Of a DNA stretch of 64,000 nt, positions 51,507-60,850 are shown in pieces; positions within the stretch are counted from its first letter, which is position 1; each line of letters begins with the position of its first letter. This DNA is from Bacteroidota bacterium (GTDB taxonomy: Bacteria; Bacteroidota; Bacteroidia; B-17B0; Aurantibacillaceae). The stretch lies in NCBI GenBank assembly GCA_021155905.1, contig JAJNBG010000007.1:1-64000 (forward strand), read 5' to 3'. A model generated the notes under the pieces. The model was not told where the DNA came from and did not search any database. It saw only the letters and a list, made by a program, of their open reading frames with translations. The position numbers and the translations under genes were made by a program.

Positions 51507-52361
51507 ATGTCTGACATCAAACACTATTTGTCACTCGTAAAATTCAGCCACACTATTTTTGCATTGCCTTTTGCCTGCATTGGTTTTACCCTGGCCTTGA
51601 GGGAAGGTTATTCTTTTTCACTGCAACAACTTTTATTAGTTATATTATGCATGGTAACAGCGAGAAACGCGGCTATGGCGTTCAACCGTTATATTGATCG
51701 TCACTTTGATCTATTGAACCCAAGAACTGCTGTTCGTGAAATTCCGGCCGGGATTATCAAATCAAAAAATGCGGTATTTTTTATCCTGGTCAATTGCGCG
51801 CTGTTTATTCTCTCTACTTATTTTATTAACCCCATTTGTTTTTACTTGTCACCCGTTGCCCTCTTTGTGGTACTATTTTACAGTTACACCAAGCGCTTTA
51901 CTCCACTGTGCCACCTGGTTTTAGGTTGCGGATTAGCCCTTGCACCGATTGGCGCTTACCTGGCAGTGACGGGTCATTTTTCCTGGTTGCCTTTATTGTT
52001 TTCATTCACCGTTTTTTGCTGGGTGAGTGGTTTTGACATTATCTATGCCCTACAGGACGAAACATTTGACAGGGACCATCAGTTAAATTCCATCCCGGTA
52101 TTATTAGGAACGAAAGGCGCATTACACTTCTCTGAAATCTTACACGTGTTTGCCATTGCTTTTGTGATCGCTGCAGGATTTGTTGGCCATTTTAATTTTT
52201 TATACTGGATAGGAACCATGGTGTTTACGGGACTGATCGTATACCAACATACGATCGTGAAGCCACATGATTTATCGAGAGTTAATTTGGCGTTTGGAAC
52301 AACAAACGGCATAGCCAGCGTGGTGTTCGCTACATTTACGATTGTTTCTTTTTATTTATAA
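51507..52361 (+). CDS. UbiA-family prenyltransferase (4-hydroxybenzoate polyprenyltransferase-like)
   Basis: 284 aa, about eight or nine membrane helices. Prenyl-diphosphate motif NxxxDxxxD in AFNRYIDRHFDLLNPRT (about 60) and second motif in YALQDETFDRDHQLNSIP (about 182). Fits the UbiA/MqnP type that attaches a polyprenyl chain to an aromatic acid for quinone synthesis. Given Bacteroidota use menaquinone, a MqnP role is plausible; substrate not proven. Confidence 0.85.
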   Translation: MSDIKHYLSLVKFSHTIFALPFACIGFTLALREGYSFSLQQLLLVILCMVTARNAAMAFNRYIDRHFDLLNPRTAVREIPAGIIKSKNAVFFILVNCALFILSTYFINPICFYLSPVALFVVLFYSYTKRFTPLCHLVLGCGLALAPIGAYLAVTGHFSWLPLLFSFTVFCWVSGFDIIYALQDETFDRDHQLNSIPVLLGTKGALHFSEILHVFAIAFVIAAGFVGHFNFLYWIGTMVFTGLIVYQHTIVKPHDLSRVNLAFGTTNGIASVVFATFTIVSFYL

Positions 52362-52399
52362 ATCAAGTTGGTTTATAATATCTTTGACGGGCTACATGC

Positions 52400-53293
52400 C
52401 TACCTTCCGTATACATCATAATAGCTCTCGGCGTGTTTCTCGTAACGTTTGATTAATTCGATATTCTTCTTTTCTAAATCTGTAAGTTCCGCAGTCACAT
52501 CGGTTGAAACCGGAATATACCACGCTACCTGTGTGTCAAAAAAATACCTCATTTCACGGTTCTTAAATGAATAACCATGTCGGGCATAGATGGCATTTCT
52601 CATTATTTCAAGGTCACGTCTGTACATATTTTCCACATCCTTACTCGTTAATTCTACTTGCGAGGCATTTAGTTTACCGGCATCGTCAGTGATTTGTTCA
52701 TGCTGCTCGGTTTTTGCATTATAGGAATTATACACCTCACTATAAGTACCATCCAGTTCAAGAGACGGATCATACTTAAACTCTGTTTTTTTCAGATCAT
52801 AGGATCGCTCACTTACCGCCAGCTTTTTATCATTGGATGTCCACACTCCATTCAGCGTTCCATTATCTGGACTTAATGTAAAGGTAAATACACCATCGTA
52901 TTTATTGTCTCCGGGCTCTTTCGCCACCACTGTATACATACCGTCCTTTAAGTTAAATGTTCCCTGAAAAGGTCTGATGTTTCCGGCAACGACGGAGTGT
53001 CCGTATATAACATCTCCTGAAATGGAATCAAGCGCGATATTGATTTTATTCTCCAACATCGGATTTTTTTTAGTATCCATCTTTTTCGCTTCAAATGCTC
53101 CGACATAAAACATAAAAATGCCCTCTCGTTTTAGCTCCACTTTTTTTTCTGTTGCCAAAGGGACATGCGTTGAATCTTCACTCTCAGATTTCCGACTTTG
53201 TTCAGATCCATTTTTTTCTGATTCTGTAACGGGAGTATTACAGGCAAACAATATAGCGCTCAACGCTATGATACACAGGAATTTTACTTTCAT
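52400..53293 (-). CDS. Lipoprotein with YARHG domain
   Basis: 297 aa from the ATG at 53293, the start of a lipoprotein signal (FLCIIALSAILFAC). The C-terminal about 70 residues are a YARHG domain (DLEIMRNAIYARHGYSFKNR, YFFDTQVAWYIP). YARHG domains occur in extracellular or periplasmic proteins with unknown role. The N-terminal linker is Ser/Glu-rich. Overlaps by 4 nt with the DUF2306 gene (53290-53293). Confidence 0.8.
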   Translation of the reverse strand: MKVKFLCIIALSAILFACNTPVTESEKNGSEQSRKSESEDSTHVPLATEKKVELKREGIFMFYVGAFEAKKMDTKKNPMLENKINIALDSISGDVIYGHSVVAGNIRPFQGTFNLKDGMYTVVAKEPGDNKYDGVFTFTLSPDNGTLNGVWTSNDKKLAVSERSYDLKKTEFKYDPSLELDGTYSEVYNSYNAKTEQHEQITDDAGKLNASQVELTSKDVENMYRRDLEIMRNAIYARHGYSFKNREMRYFFDTQVAWYIPVSTDVTAELTDLEKKNIELIKRYEKHAESYYDVYGR

Positions 53294-53940
53294 GATCTTA
53301 TTTTTTTTATAATGATTATTTCTGCAACAACTAAATTCAGGGTCCATCCAAGCCAGGCTACAATCTGGTATACATCCATTGGCTTGGGATGAAACAAAGC
53401 AACTAAGATATATTTCCAGGCACGTAACGTAATGGCTGAAAGTGCCAGGGCAAAACTACGGATCATCCAGGCCCTGTGAGAACTCATTTGTCTTCGCATG
53501 GCCTGAATCACAGCCATAAGTGTGAACAACATCCATAAAAAGGCCAGTAAACAAAAGGCGATTTGAGAACTCGTACCACCATTTGCGTATATCCCAATAA
53601 TCAATCCCGATGGCCCGGCGAAAAACAAAGTAACAATCACGTAAAACCAGCCCAACCGGCGATGCATCTTAGGATTTTTTTTTCGAAGAGATTCGGAAAA
53701 CTGAGTGTAACCAGCGAGTAAAACAAAAATCGCGCTAAAGACATGAATAAAAAAAGCCAGTTTATAATGCCACATACCCACGTAATCCTGTTTAATGGAC
53801 AAAAAAGCCACATCGTCATGAGCAGGAAAATATTGCAAAGTGATGCGTATCATCAACCACAAAAAATACGTGTAGACAGATAAAAGCACCAGAAGTGAAT
53901 ATTTTCTTTTATTTTTAAGGGTACTTAAACCTAACATCAT
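53290..53940 (-). CDS. DUF2306-family membrane protein
   Basis: 216 aa, about six or seven transmembrane helices (YSLLVLLSVYTYFLWLMI, LAFFIHVFSAIFVLLAGYTQ, LGWFYVIVTLFFAGPSGLII, IAFCLLAFLWMLFTLMAVIQ). The His-containing segments (MHRRLG, SSHRAWMIRSFALALSAITL) fit DUF2306, some members of which look heme-binding. Function unknown. Translationally coupled to the YARHG lipoprotein. Confidence 0.8.
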   Translation of the reverse strand: MMLGLSTLKNKRKYSLLVLLSVYTYFLWLMIRITLQYFPAHDDVAFLSIKQDYVGMWHYKLAFFIHVFSAIFVLLAGYTQFSESLRKKNPKMHRRLGWFYVIVTLFFAGPSGLIIGIYANGGTSSQIAFCLLAFLWMLFTLMAVIQAMRRQMSSHRAWMIRSFALALSAITLRAWKYILVALFHPKPMDVYQIVAWLGWTLNLVVAEIIIIKKIRS

Positions 53941-53971
53941 TCAATAATACTAATTTAAAGATATATACAGA

Positions 53972-54841
53972 ATGAAATTGCTCCTTTTTTTGATAGTTAG
54001 TTTTGGACTGGGTTCCACGGCACTCTTAACTGGTTATAATTTCAATGAACCAGCCAGTAAAGATGTGTTGCCTGCTGTGTTGCATGAAATATCCGGCCTG
54101 GCTATCATTGATTCGAACACCGTTGCCTGTATACAGGATGAAAACGGTATCCTGTTTTTTTATGACACAAAAACACACAAGATCAAAAGAGAGATTGCTT
54201 TTGGATTAAACGGGGATTATGAAGGAATCACACTCGTAAATAAATCTTTATTTATTCTGCGAAGTGACGGTGTTTTATTTGAAATTAAGAATTTTAGTTC
54301 TCCCAAGTTCGATATAAAAACCTATGCGACGCAAGTGCCGGCTGTTAATAATGAAGGCCTTTGCTATGACGCGGCCAGTGAGCGTTTACTCATAGGCGCC
54401 AAAGGAAAAATTAATAAAGATCCTTTGTACAGAGATCAGCGCTTCATTTACGGGTTCGATCTTAAAACAAAAAGCTTGAATAAAAAACCGGTTTTCCAGT
54501 TGAACATCAATGATATTAATATTTCCGCCAAACTGGATGGGTTTAAATTCGCTAAAAGAAAAGACAAAAAAGGAAACCTGATAGAAATAAGTCTTAAGCT
54601 AAACACTTCGGAGATTGCGATTCATCCGGTAACGAAACAATTGTACGTCCTTTCCGCCACCGATCATTGTTTGTTTATTTTCAATATGAATGGCAACCTG
54701 GAAACAATTACACCCTTGAATCCCATCCTGTTTAATAAAGCCGAAGGCTTGTCTTTTTTTCCGAACGGAGACCTGATGGTTTCTAATGAGGGACAAGCGC
54801 ATCAACCAACTTTGCTGAGATTTAATTATCAATCCAATTAA
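53972..54841 (+). CDS. SdiA-regulated/YjiK-like beta-propeller protein
   Basis: 289 aa with an N-terminal signal or anchor (LLLFLIVSFGLGSTALLTGY). The body has propeller-like repeats: EISGLAIIDSNTVACIQDEN, LNGDYEGITLVNKSLFILRS, NNEGLCYDAASERLLIGAKG, SEIAIHPVTKQLYVLSATDH and NKAEGLSFFPNGDLMVSNEG. This matches the SdiA-regulated domain family, of unknown reaction. Likely envelope-located. 9 nt before the next gene. Confidence 0.75.
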   Translation: MKLLLFLIVSFGLGSTALLTGYNFNEPASKDVLPAVLHEISGLAIIDSNTVACIQDENGILFFYDTKTHKIKREIAFGLNGDYEGITLVNKSLFILRSDGVLFEIKNFSSPKFDIKTYATQVPAVNNEGLCYDAASERLLIGAKGKINKDPLYRDQRFIYGFDLKTKSLNKKPVFQLNINDINISAKLDGFKFAKRKDKKGNLIEISLKLNTSEIAIHPVTKQLYVLSATDHCLFIFNMNGNLETITPLNPILFNKAEGLSFFPNGDLMVSNEGQAHQPTLLRFNYQSN

Positions 54842-54850
54842 AATCATTTT

Positions 54851-56512
54851 ATGACAACAACGGATCAGGAATTTTCAGAAAAATTAAGCCGACTCAGATC
54901 TTTGCTTTTTCAATTTGACAGCAAAAACAATGAGTTAAAAGCAGGCATGCTAAAAGAGCTGATTTTACTGGTTCCTAAAAAACATGGCTCCTTTATGCAA
55001 TTTCACCAGGTGTTAATGTGCATGATGGCCTACCCATCTGATAAATCCTTACTGGAACTGGTTGAGAAAACTACCTCGCGGTTATTGACCATATTGAATC
55101 AAAACAGTTCCTTACGGGAAAAATTAAGCGGTACCGGTTTGCTGCACACCGCAATTGAATGTAACTTTACGTTCAATAAAGTAAATTACCTCATTCTGCG
55201 GTTCCCGAACCAGGTATCCATTCATAGTGCGGCTTCCAGCCTTGATACACAAAAATCTGTATTAAAATTAATACTGCCGAATACAGAATATTCCAGGATA
55301 CATGCCGGAGAAAAAGATTTTAAGTCACGGATTTCTCAATTTCATTTTTCTACCAAACAAACCGACCTGGAATGGCTGATGCAAACGATTCTGCAATCGG
55401 GCTTAGATCAAAAAATCCAGTCTTTACTCTACAATCAATTGGGAATATATATTCAATGGTCCGTTTCCAATGAAACAGATTCCCTTAGTTTTTTAAGAGG
55501 CACTTCTCTCCCGGTATATTATCATACGACTCCATTGGAGAAGAAAACAGATTTCCAATCCATAGTTTCCGGAAAATTACCCGCAGCGCTAAAATTAAAC
55601 TTAAACGAAAGGCGGCAGTTCATTCATTCTGCAAAAATGTCCCTGGTTTATTTATATCGGGAAACGGAACCTTTCACCAATGCCAATGAAGAGGACATTA
55701 CGGTGTTTCAATTAGACAAAGGCATCTCGGTTGCACTTTTCGGCAGTACCGTTGACAAGCGTTATTCCCTGGAATCTTATATCGGTTATTTAGTTTTAAA
55801 AAATAATATTCCTGTTTCTTACGGTGGCGGTTGGATCTTCGGAGAACGTTGCCAGTTTGGAATCAACATTCTTGAATCGTTTCGTGGTGGTGAATCCGCT
55901 TTAATTATTTGCGAACTACTTCGCGTGTATCATCAACATTTCGGCGCCACACGATTTGTGGTAAAACCCTACCAGTTTGGCTTACATAATCCGGAAGCCA
56001 TTAAAACCGGCGCTTTCTGGTTCTATTATAAGCTCGGGTTTCGGCCGGAGAATAAAACCTTAAAAGAACTTGCCTTACAGGAAGAAAACCAGAAGTTGAT
56101 GGATCCAAAATATAAAAGTGAAGCCGCTACTTTAAAAAAATATACAAAAAGCAACATTGCGTTAACACTTACCGAAAGTTCTTATCCAGATTATGATTCG
56201 GAACTACTGAGTCAGCGAATTACTGCTTACATCAATGAACACTTTAATGGCGACCGGCAAAAAGCTTTATCGGTTTGTTTTAACGAGCTAAAAAAGAATA
56301 CAGGGATAGAAACCGAAAAATGGAAGCCGGAAGATATCGATTATGCAAAACATGTCTCTGTTTTATTTTACATAAAACCAGGTAGCTGTGAATGGCAGAA
56401 AAAACATCAAAAAAACATTCAACAATTTATCCTCTTAAAATCTGAAAAGACAGAAATATCATGGATCAAACATCTACAACGTTTTGATGCATTCTGGGAA
56501 TACATCAAATAG
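54851..56512 (+). CDS. Unknown protein with GNAT-like region
   Basis: 553 aa, no signal peptide. The N-terminal about 240 residues are helical without recognised domain. Residues about 305-405 read like a GNAT acetyltransferase fold: IPVSYGGGWIFGERCQFGIN (strand 4), SFRGGESALIICELLRVYHQ (acyl-CoA loop and helix), FGATRFVVKPYQFGL (strand 5) and KTGAFWFYYKLGFRP (helix plus final strand). The usual Q/RxxGxG/A pyrophosphate loop is replaced by FRGGES, so activity is uncertain. The C-terminal about 120 residues are helical. Immediately follows the propeller gene, so they probably act together. Confidence 0.55.
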   Translation: MTTTDQEFSEKLSRLRSLLFQFDSKNNELKAGMLKELILLVPKKHGSFMQFHQVLMCMMAYPSDKSLLELVEKTTSRLLTILNQNSSLREKLSGTGLLHTAIECNFTFNKVNYLILRFPNQVSIHSAASSLDTQKSVLKLILPNTEYSRIHAGEKDFKSRISQFHFSTKQTDLEWLMQTILQSGLDQKIQSLLYNQLGIYIQWSVSNETDSLSFLRGTSLPVYYHTTPLEKKTDFQSIVSGKLPAALKLNLNERRQFIHSAKMSLVYLYRETEPFTNANEEDITVFQLDKGISVALFGSTVDKRYSLESYIGYLVLKNNIPVSYGGGWIFGERCQFGINILESFRGGESALIICELLRVYHQHFGATRFVVKPYQFGLHNPEAIKTGAFWFYYKLGFRPENKTLKELALQEENQKLMDPKYKSEAATLKKYTKSNIALTLTESSYPDYDSELLSQRITAYINEHFNGDRQKALSVCFNELKKNTGIETEKWKPEDIDYAKHVSVLFYIKPGSCEWQKKHQKNIQQFILLKSEKTEISWIKHLQRFDAFWEYIK

Positions 56513-56516
56513 CTGA

Positions 56517-57710
56517 TTACAGTGCCTTGATTTTTTCAATCAACTCTGTGGTTCCCTTGTAATCGTCAGCTGAATAATTGTCTTTTTTGGCTGTTTCGAT
56601 TGCTTTATTAGCAGTTTGCAATGCCAATTCTTTTTTTCCGGTTTTATATAAAACTGCCGCGTAGGTATCTAAGTTTGCGTAAGTTTTATTCAGTTCACAA
56701 GCCTTTTTAGCCCAGGCTTCCGCTTTCAACAATGCTTCCTTATCTTCTACTTTCTCGTAAAATGTCCAGGCAATATTATTAAGTGCGTCTCCGTCTTTCA
56801 AATAATACTGATCTACGTTTTCGATAGCCAATTTTGCATAGCTATTCCAATCTTTATTAACCTGTGCCAAACTCAGATCAGATTCAAAAAATATCCGTTT
56901 TGTATTTGGCATATTCATTACTTCAATATTCTTTTTCGTTTCCGCGTACTTACTCTCATTAAAGGGCTGGGTTCTTATAATGTTCATTAACTGGTTTTGG
57001 TTAACGGCATCAATCTTCCCATCAACTACCTTTGATGAATACAAATCTTCAAATTTTTTCTTGTTCGCTACCAAATATTTAAACTCTCTTGAATCCGGAT
57101 CATTTACCTGATTCAGAATCATATCCCAGTTGGCTTTACTGGTAAGATCTTCTTCTTTTTGCTGTAAAAAATAGTCTTTCACGATTTCGTCCGATTGCAA
57201 ACAAGTCGCTTCTCTCGCTTCAATGTATTTTAATAAAAAATCCGTGTTACTTTTATTGGCCTCATAGTTTTTGGAGTAATAGGCGAATTGTTTTTCAGGT
57301 ACTTTCGTCTCCTCAGCCAAGGCGATAAAGTCTTTAGCCGTCATAGATCCCGCAATTCGATGTACCAGATTTCCGTTACCATCAATAAATAATAAATTCG
57401 GATAGCATTGCACCTGGTATTTTTTAGCGAGCTCAATGCCCTCACCTTTTTCCATATCAATCTTTGCATTCACAAAATTTTTATTATAGTGATCGGCCAC
57501 TTCATCATTCGTAAATACATTTTTTGCCATCTGTTTACACGGACCGCACCAGGTTGTAAATGCATCAATAAAAATAAGTTTGTTTTCTTTCAATGCTTTT
57601 GTTTTAATTTCCTCAAACGTGCCGTGTTCAAATGCAATACTCCTTGTTTGAGCAACTGCAGAAACACTTAGGATACTTAAAATTCCGAAATTCAAAATGG
57701 ATGCCTTCAT
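56517..57710 (-). CDS. Secreted thioredoxin-family protein with helical C-terminus
   Basis: 397 aa from the ATG at 57710 (the upstream extension to 57794 overlaps the ChaN-like gene). Signal peptide (LNFGILSILSVSAVAQ). A thioredoxin domain at about 25-140 has the motif TTWCGPCKQMA. The C-terminal about 240 residues are helical, with TPR-like pairs (EAWAKKACELNKTYANLDTY, AAVLYKTGKKELALQTANKA). Predicted periplasmic thiol-disulfide oxidoreductase with scaffold. Last gene of a five-gene minus-strand operon, 4 nt after the ChaN-like gene. Confidence 0.85.
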   Translation of the reverse strand: MKASILNFGILSILSVSAVAQTRSIAFEHGTFEEIKTKALKENKLIFIDAFTTWCGPCKQMAKNVFTNDEVADHYNKNFVNAKIDMEKGEGIELAKKYQVQCYPNLLFIDGNGNLVHRIAGSMTAKDFIALAEETKVPEKQFAYYSKNYEANKSNTDFLLKYIEAREATCLQSDEIVKDYFLQQKEEDLTSKANWDMILNQVNDPDSREFKYLVANKKKFEDLYSSKVVDGKIDAVNQNQLMNIIRTQPFNESKYAETKKNIEVMNMPNTKRIFFESDLSLAQVNKDWNSYAKLAIENVDQYYLKDGDALNNIAWTFYEKVEDKEALLKAEAWAKKACELNKTYANLDTYAAVLYKTGKKELALQTANKAIETAKKDNYSADDYKGTTELIEKIKAL

Positions 57711-57714
57711 ATAA

Positions 57715-58635
57715 TTAGTCTTTATAGGTTGTTGGTACTTTTGGGTCAGTGATAATGATATAATCTCCCAGATGCTCATGTTTTTTCCAGTCAATATCCG
57801 GAAAGCTTTTATCTGAAGCGGAAGAAATTACCAAACACTTTATATCCGGACTGTATTTTTTTAATTGAGTAAACGCTGCAAAATATTCGTCACTATGAAA
57901 ACGGCCGTTGACCTGGAACACTTTTTTAGCGGTATGTGTTTTAAAATAATCAGCAATCGAATAAGCCATGGTAGCATCCCACAGCGATTGTGCCATCACC
58001 AGGCTAAATGTTTCCCTGGTGACGTTAGAATCATGTTTTTTCTTTTTGGAACCGCCTTTATCAAACAGTCCGACCAGTTTCTCATAATACTTTCCGGAAG
58101 CTGTATCGTATGGTAAGGGCGCGAAATACTTCTTGGATTCTGCCGGCAAAGCCATTAAGCCGCTTTGTCCTTTTCTTCCTGCCAGGTTAGAATACCGTCC
58201 TGCCGCGTTGGCACAAATGACATCAAGTTTGCTTGTTTTGCATAACTCAACCATAGGGCGGTAATCACGGTAATTGGACCAAGCCCTTGCATCCTTCTTA
58301 AAATTCTTCTCACGGATATCTGAATTCAGATATTCATTCATTATGGGTTGAACATCGCGCTCAAACATCTCCATTGATAAGGTCACATTATCCGCATAGG
58401 CATTATATAAACTTTCCAGGATCTTGTGTTCCAGGTAATGGGTCACTGAATCATTATGCTCCTCACCATAAAATAACACATCATTGTTTTTCATGTCGGT
58501 GACAATTTCAGCAATACTGACTTCTTTTGTGAGTTTTACAGAGTAAATCCTGTAATTTTTTTCAGTAATCTGCGCATCAATCGATGAACACTGAAAGACA
58601 AGAAAAGCGATAAAGAAAAAACGTAAAAGGATCAT
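57715..58635 (-). CDS. ChaN-like heme-binding-fold protein
   Basis: 306 aa with a signal peptide (RFFFIAFLVFQCSSIDAQ). ChaN/EreA-like motifs: DVLFYGEEHNDSVTHYLEHK, VTLSMEMFERDVQPIM, DYRPMVELCKTSKLDVICAN, and VFQVNGRFHSDEYFAAFTQL. ChaN in Campylobacter is an iron-regulated lipoprotein that binds heme; no heme transport gene is adjacent here. Periplasmic. Part of the operon of radical SAM, pentapeptide, YciI, ChaN and thioredoxin genes. Confidence 0.82.
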   Translation of the reverse strand: MILLRFFFIAFLVFQCSSIDAQITEKNYRIYSVKLTKEVSIAEIVTDMKNNDVLFYGEEHNDSVTHYLEHKILESLYNAYADNVTLSMEMFERDVQPIMNEYLNSDIREKNFKKDARAWSNYRDYRPMVELCKTSKLDVICANAAGRYSNLAGRKGQSGLMALPAESKKYFAPLPYDTASGKYYEKLVGLFDKGGSKKKKHDSNVTRETFSLVMAQSLWDATMAYSIADYFKTHTAKKVFQVNGRFHSDEYFAAFTQLKKYSPDIKCLVISSASDKSFPDIDWKKHEHLGDYIIITDPKVPTTYKD

Positions 58636-58651
58636 CAGCGAATAGTATTTT

Positions 58652-59104
58652 TTAAAAATCTTTCTTTTGAAGTTTCTTATGAATCTCCGGGGTTTCCATT
58701 AAGGCAGCAGAACCATACCACATCGTCATTTCCGGCTCCAAATATTTTTCTTTAATTGCTGCATCTCCTTCTAATAACTTTTTAGCTTCGTCAAAGGAAG
58801 TCACATTTAAAATAAAAATGCCACGGTTATTTCCACCTTTTTCAAACGGTCCCGCAACCGCTAATTTTCCATTATCGGCCATCCATTGAATATTCTTCAT
58901 ATGACCTTCAAAGGCTTTGTCTTTTGCTGCTTTATCAGTGGACGTATTGCTGCCTGTTTTTAATAAAACAAAAACATAAGTCTTCATGCCGTAATCATCC
59001 GCCCGCAGTTTTTTTGCCAGTGTTGAATCATAAGTACTTTTTTGCGTTTGTGCTAAAGCCGGAGTAACCAGACCAATACTTAAAAGAAGAATCAATTTTT
59101 TCAT
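58652..59104 (-). CDS. Secreted YciI-family protein
   Basis: 150 aa with a signal peptide (LILLLSIGLVTPALAQ), unusual for YciI, which is usually cytoplasmic. YciI core: MKTYVFVLLKTGSN, AFEGHMKNIQWMADNGKLAV, AGPFEKGGNNRGIFIL, SFDEAKKLLEGDAAI and a C-terminal His/Asp-bearing tail. The conserved YciI His and Asp are partly visible. Role unknown. Confidence 0.82.
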   Translation of the reverse strand: MKKLILLLSIGLVTPALAQTQKSTYDSTLAKKLRADDYGMKTYVFVLLKTGSNTSTDKAAKDKAFEGHMKNIQWMADNGKLAVAGPFEKGGNNRGIFILNVTSFDEAKKLLEGDAAIKEKYLEPEMTMWYGSAALMETPEIHKKLQKKDF

Positions 59105-59111
59105 TTTTATA

Positions 59112-59678
59112 TTATTCGATTATAAGTTCATATTTATACAGAAGCCTCTCCAGGTCCTGGGAAAGAAACTTTGCCTTTTTTAAATTATTTATTTCAGGAT
59201 CGATGGAAAAATTTTGAATCGTGGTCAGATCAACTCCACTTAAATTCGTTTGCGCAAAAATGGCTTCATACAAGTCGCAGTCAGAGAAAGTTGTTTTAGT
59301 CAGATCTGTTTTCGTGAAATTGACTTCGTGCATTTTGCAATTCTTAAACGCGCTTTTGTTGAGTTTCTTGCTGTCAAACGATGCGTAATCCATGATGCAT
59401 TTGTCGCATGTCAGGGCAAAGGCAAAATCCTTTGCCTGGTAAAAATTAACACCTAATAATTTGCAATCTGAAAACGACACTTCCTGCAACTTCACGTTAT
59501 TCATTTTACAATTACTCAAATTGCAATTTTTAAAGGAACAATTAATGAAATTCAGATTTGAAATGTCAGAAAAAGAGCAGTTGGAAAACTCACAGTTTTC
59601 ATAATCCTCCCTTTCAGAAACTTTTGGAAGTGCATTAAGATTGGAAATAGTTTCGGCTGGTTTGAACAATTTACTCAT
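59112..59678 (-). CDS. Pentapeptide-repeat protein
   Basis: 188 aa from the ATG at 59678 (TTG at 59696 in frame). About 20 pentapeptide units of the A(D/N)LXX pattern: CEFSNCSFSDISNLNFINCS, FKNCNLSNCKMNNVKLQEV, CKLLGVNFYQAKDF, FTKTDLTKTTFSDCDLYEAI, FAQTNLSGVDL. Forms a right-handed quadrilateral beta-helix, as in Qnr/MfpA DNA mimics, but with an unknown target. Cytoplasmic. 8 nt before YciI in the operon. Confidence 0.88.
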   Translation of the reverse strand: MSKLFKPAETISNLNALPKVSEREDYENCEFSNCSFSDISNLNFINCSFKNCNLSNCKMNNVKLQEVSFSDCKLLGVNFYQAKDFAFALTCDKCIMDYASFDSKKLNKSAFKNCKMHEVNFTKTDLTKTTFSDCDLYEAIFAQTNLSGVDLTTIQNFSIDPEINNLKKAKFLSQDLERLLYKYELIIE

Positions 59679-59714
59679 ATTCTCTATTGATACCAATAAA
59701 GATAGAATAAATTA

Positions 59715-60782
59715 TTAAAACAAACTCAACTGATTATCTCCTGCTTTATAGTTAAAATCCTCCAGGTTAAACTGAAAATCCGATTCCGGCATATGCCGTT
59801 CCCTCGACAATTTAAATAATTGCATGATGGATTCTGCTATCTTTCCTTCTCCCCTCATTCGGATACTCTTTCGGGTATCACCTACTTTTCCACCATGACA
59901 TTCCATGATCTGGTTCCATACTTTATCAGCCCTGTCCGGAAAATTCTTAACCAGCCAATCTTTAAAAATATGTTCTACCGAGCCGTTCAAACGCACAATG
60001 GTAATACCAGCAGAAGTGGCGCCTGCCTTGGCAGCCAGTTCGATCACATTTGGAATTTCATGGTTATTGATTCCAGGAATAATAGGCGCTACCATCACAC
60101 CGCAGGGAATTCCGTTTTTCGACAGACTTTCTAAAACCAGCATCCGGTTTTTATAAGTCGCTGTTCGCGGCTCCAACAACTGGCGAACCTTCTCATCCGT
60201 ACCTGTGATAGAAACCATCACATGCACGAGGTTATGTTCGGCCAGCTCTTTCAATACATCTATGTCTCTCGTGATGAGAGAGTTTTTGGTAATGATCGAA
60301 ACAGGATGCTTGAATTTCAAACAGGTTTTTAAAATGTTTCGTGTTAATTCCAGTTCCCGCTCAATAGGTTGGTAACAGTCTGTGTTACCGGAAAGCATCA
60401 TCGGTTTTGGTTTCCAGTTTTTTTGCCCGAATTGTTTTTCTAATAATTCTACCGTATTTTTTTTAACGATGATTTTACGTTCAAAATCCAATCCCGCACT
60501 ATATCCCCAGAATTCGTGAGAGTTACGGGCATAACAGTAAATGCATCCATGTTCGCAGCCCTGGTATGGATTTAAGGAATAACCAAAACCCAGATCGCTA
60601 CTTTCCACTTTGGTCACAATGGTTTTAGGATAGGTGTAAATGATCTCGGTCTTTTCTTTTTGTAAAAATTCCTCATCCAGTCCTTCCACATGTTCCTGAA
60701 CATACTGATGCTTATCAAACTTGTTGAGAGAATTGAACTGTGCTCCTCTTCCCTTAAAATAACTGACGATCTTGTTTTCCAT
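59715..60782 (-). CDS. PA0069-family radical SAM protein
   Basis: 355 aa from the ATG at 60782 (the extension to 60824 is not conserved-looking). Radical SAM CxxxCxxC in NPYQGCEHGCIYCYARNSHE with FWGYSAGLDFERKI. Other conserved segments: MLSGNTDCYQPIERELELTR, VSIITKNSLITRDIDVLKEL, VSITGTDEKVRQLLEPRTA and VMVAPIIPGINNHEIP. Matches Rv2578c/PA0069-type radical SAM enzymes of unknown substrate. First gene of the operon. Confidence 0.88.
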   Translation of the reverse strand: MENKIVSYFKGRGAQFNSLNKFDKHQYVQEHVEGLDEEFLQKEKTEIIYTYPKTIVTKVESSDLGFGYSLNPYQGCEHGCIYCYARNSHEFWGYSAGLDFERKIIVKKNTVELLEKQFGQKNWKPKPMMLSGNTDCYQPIERELELTRNILKTCLKFKHPVSIITKNSLITRDIDVLKELAEHNLVHVMVSITGTDEKVRQLLEPRTATYKNRMLVLESLSKNGIPCGVMVAPIIPGINNHEIPNVIELAAKAGATSAGITIVRLNGSVEHIFKDWLVKNFPDRADKVWNQIMECHGGKVGDTRKSIRMRGEGKIAESIMQLFKLSRERHMPESDFQFNLEDFNYKAGDNQLSLF

Positions 60783-60850
60783 GGCCTTTAAACTCATGCT
60801 AAAGTTAAGGGCATTGTATAGCAAGTGCTTGCTATAATTTGTAGCATTTT

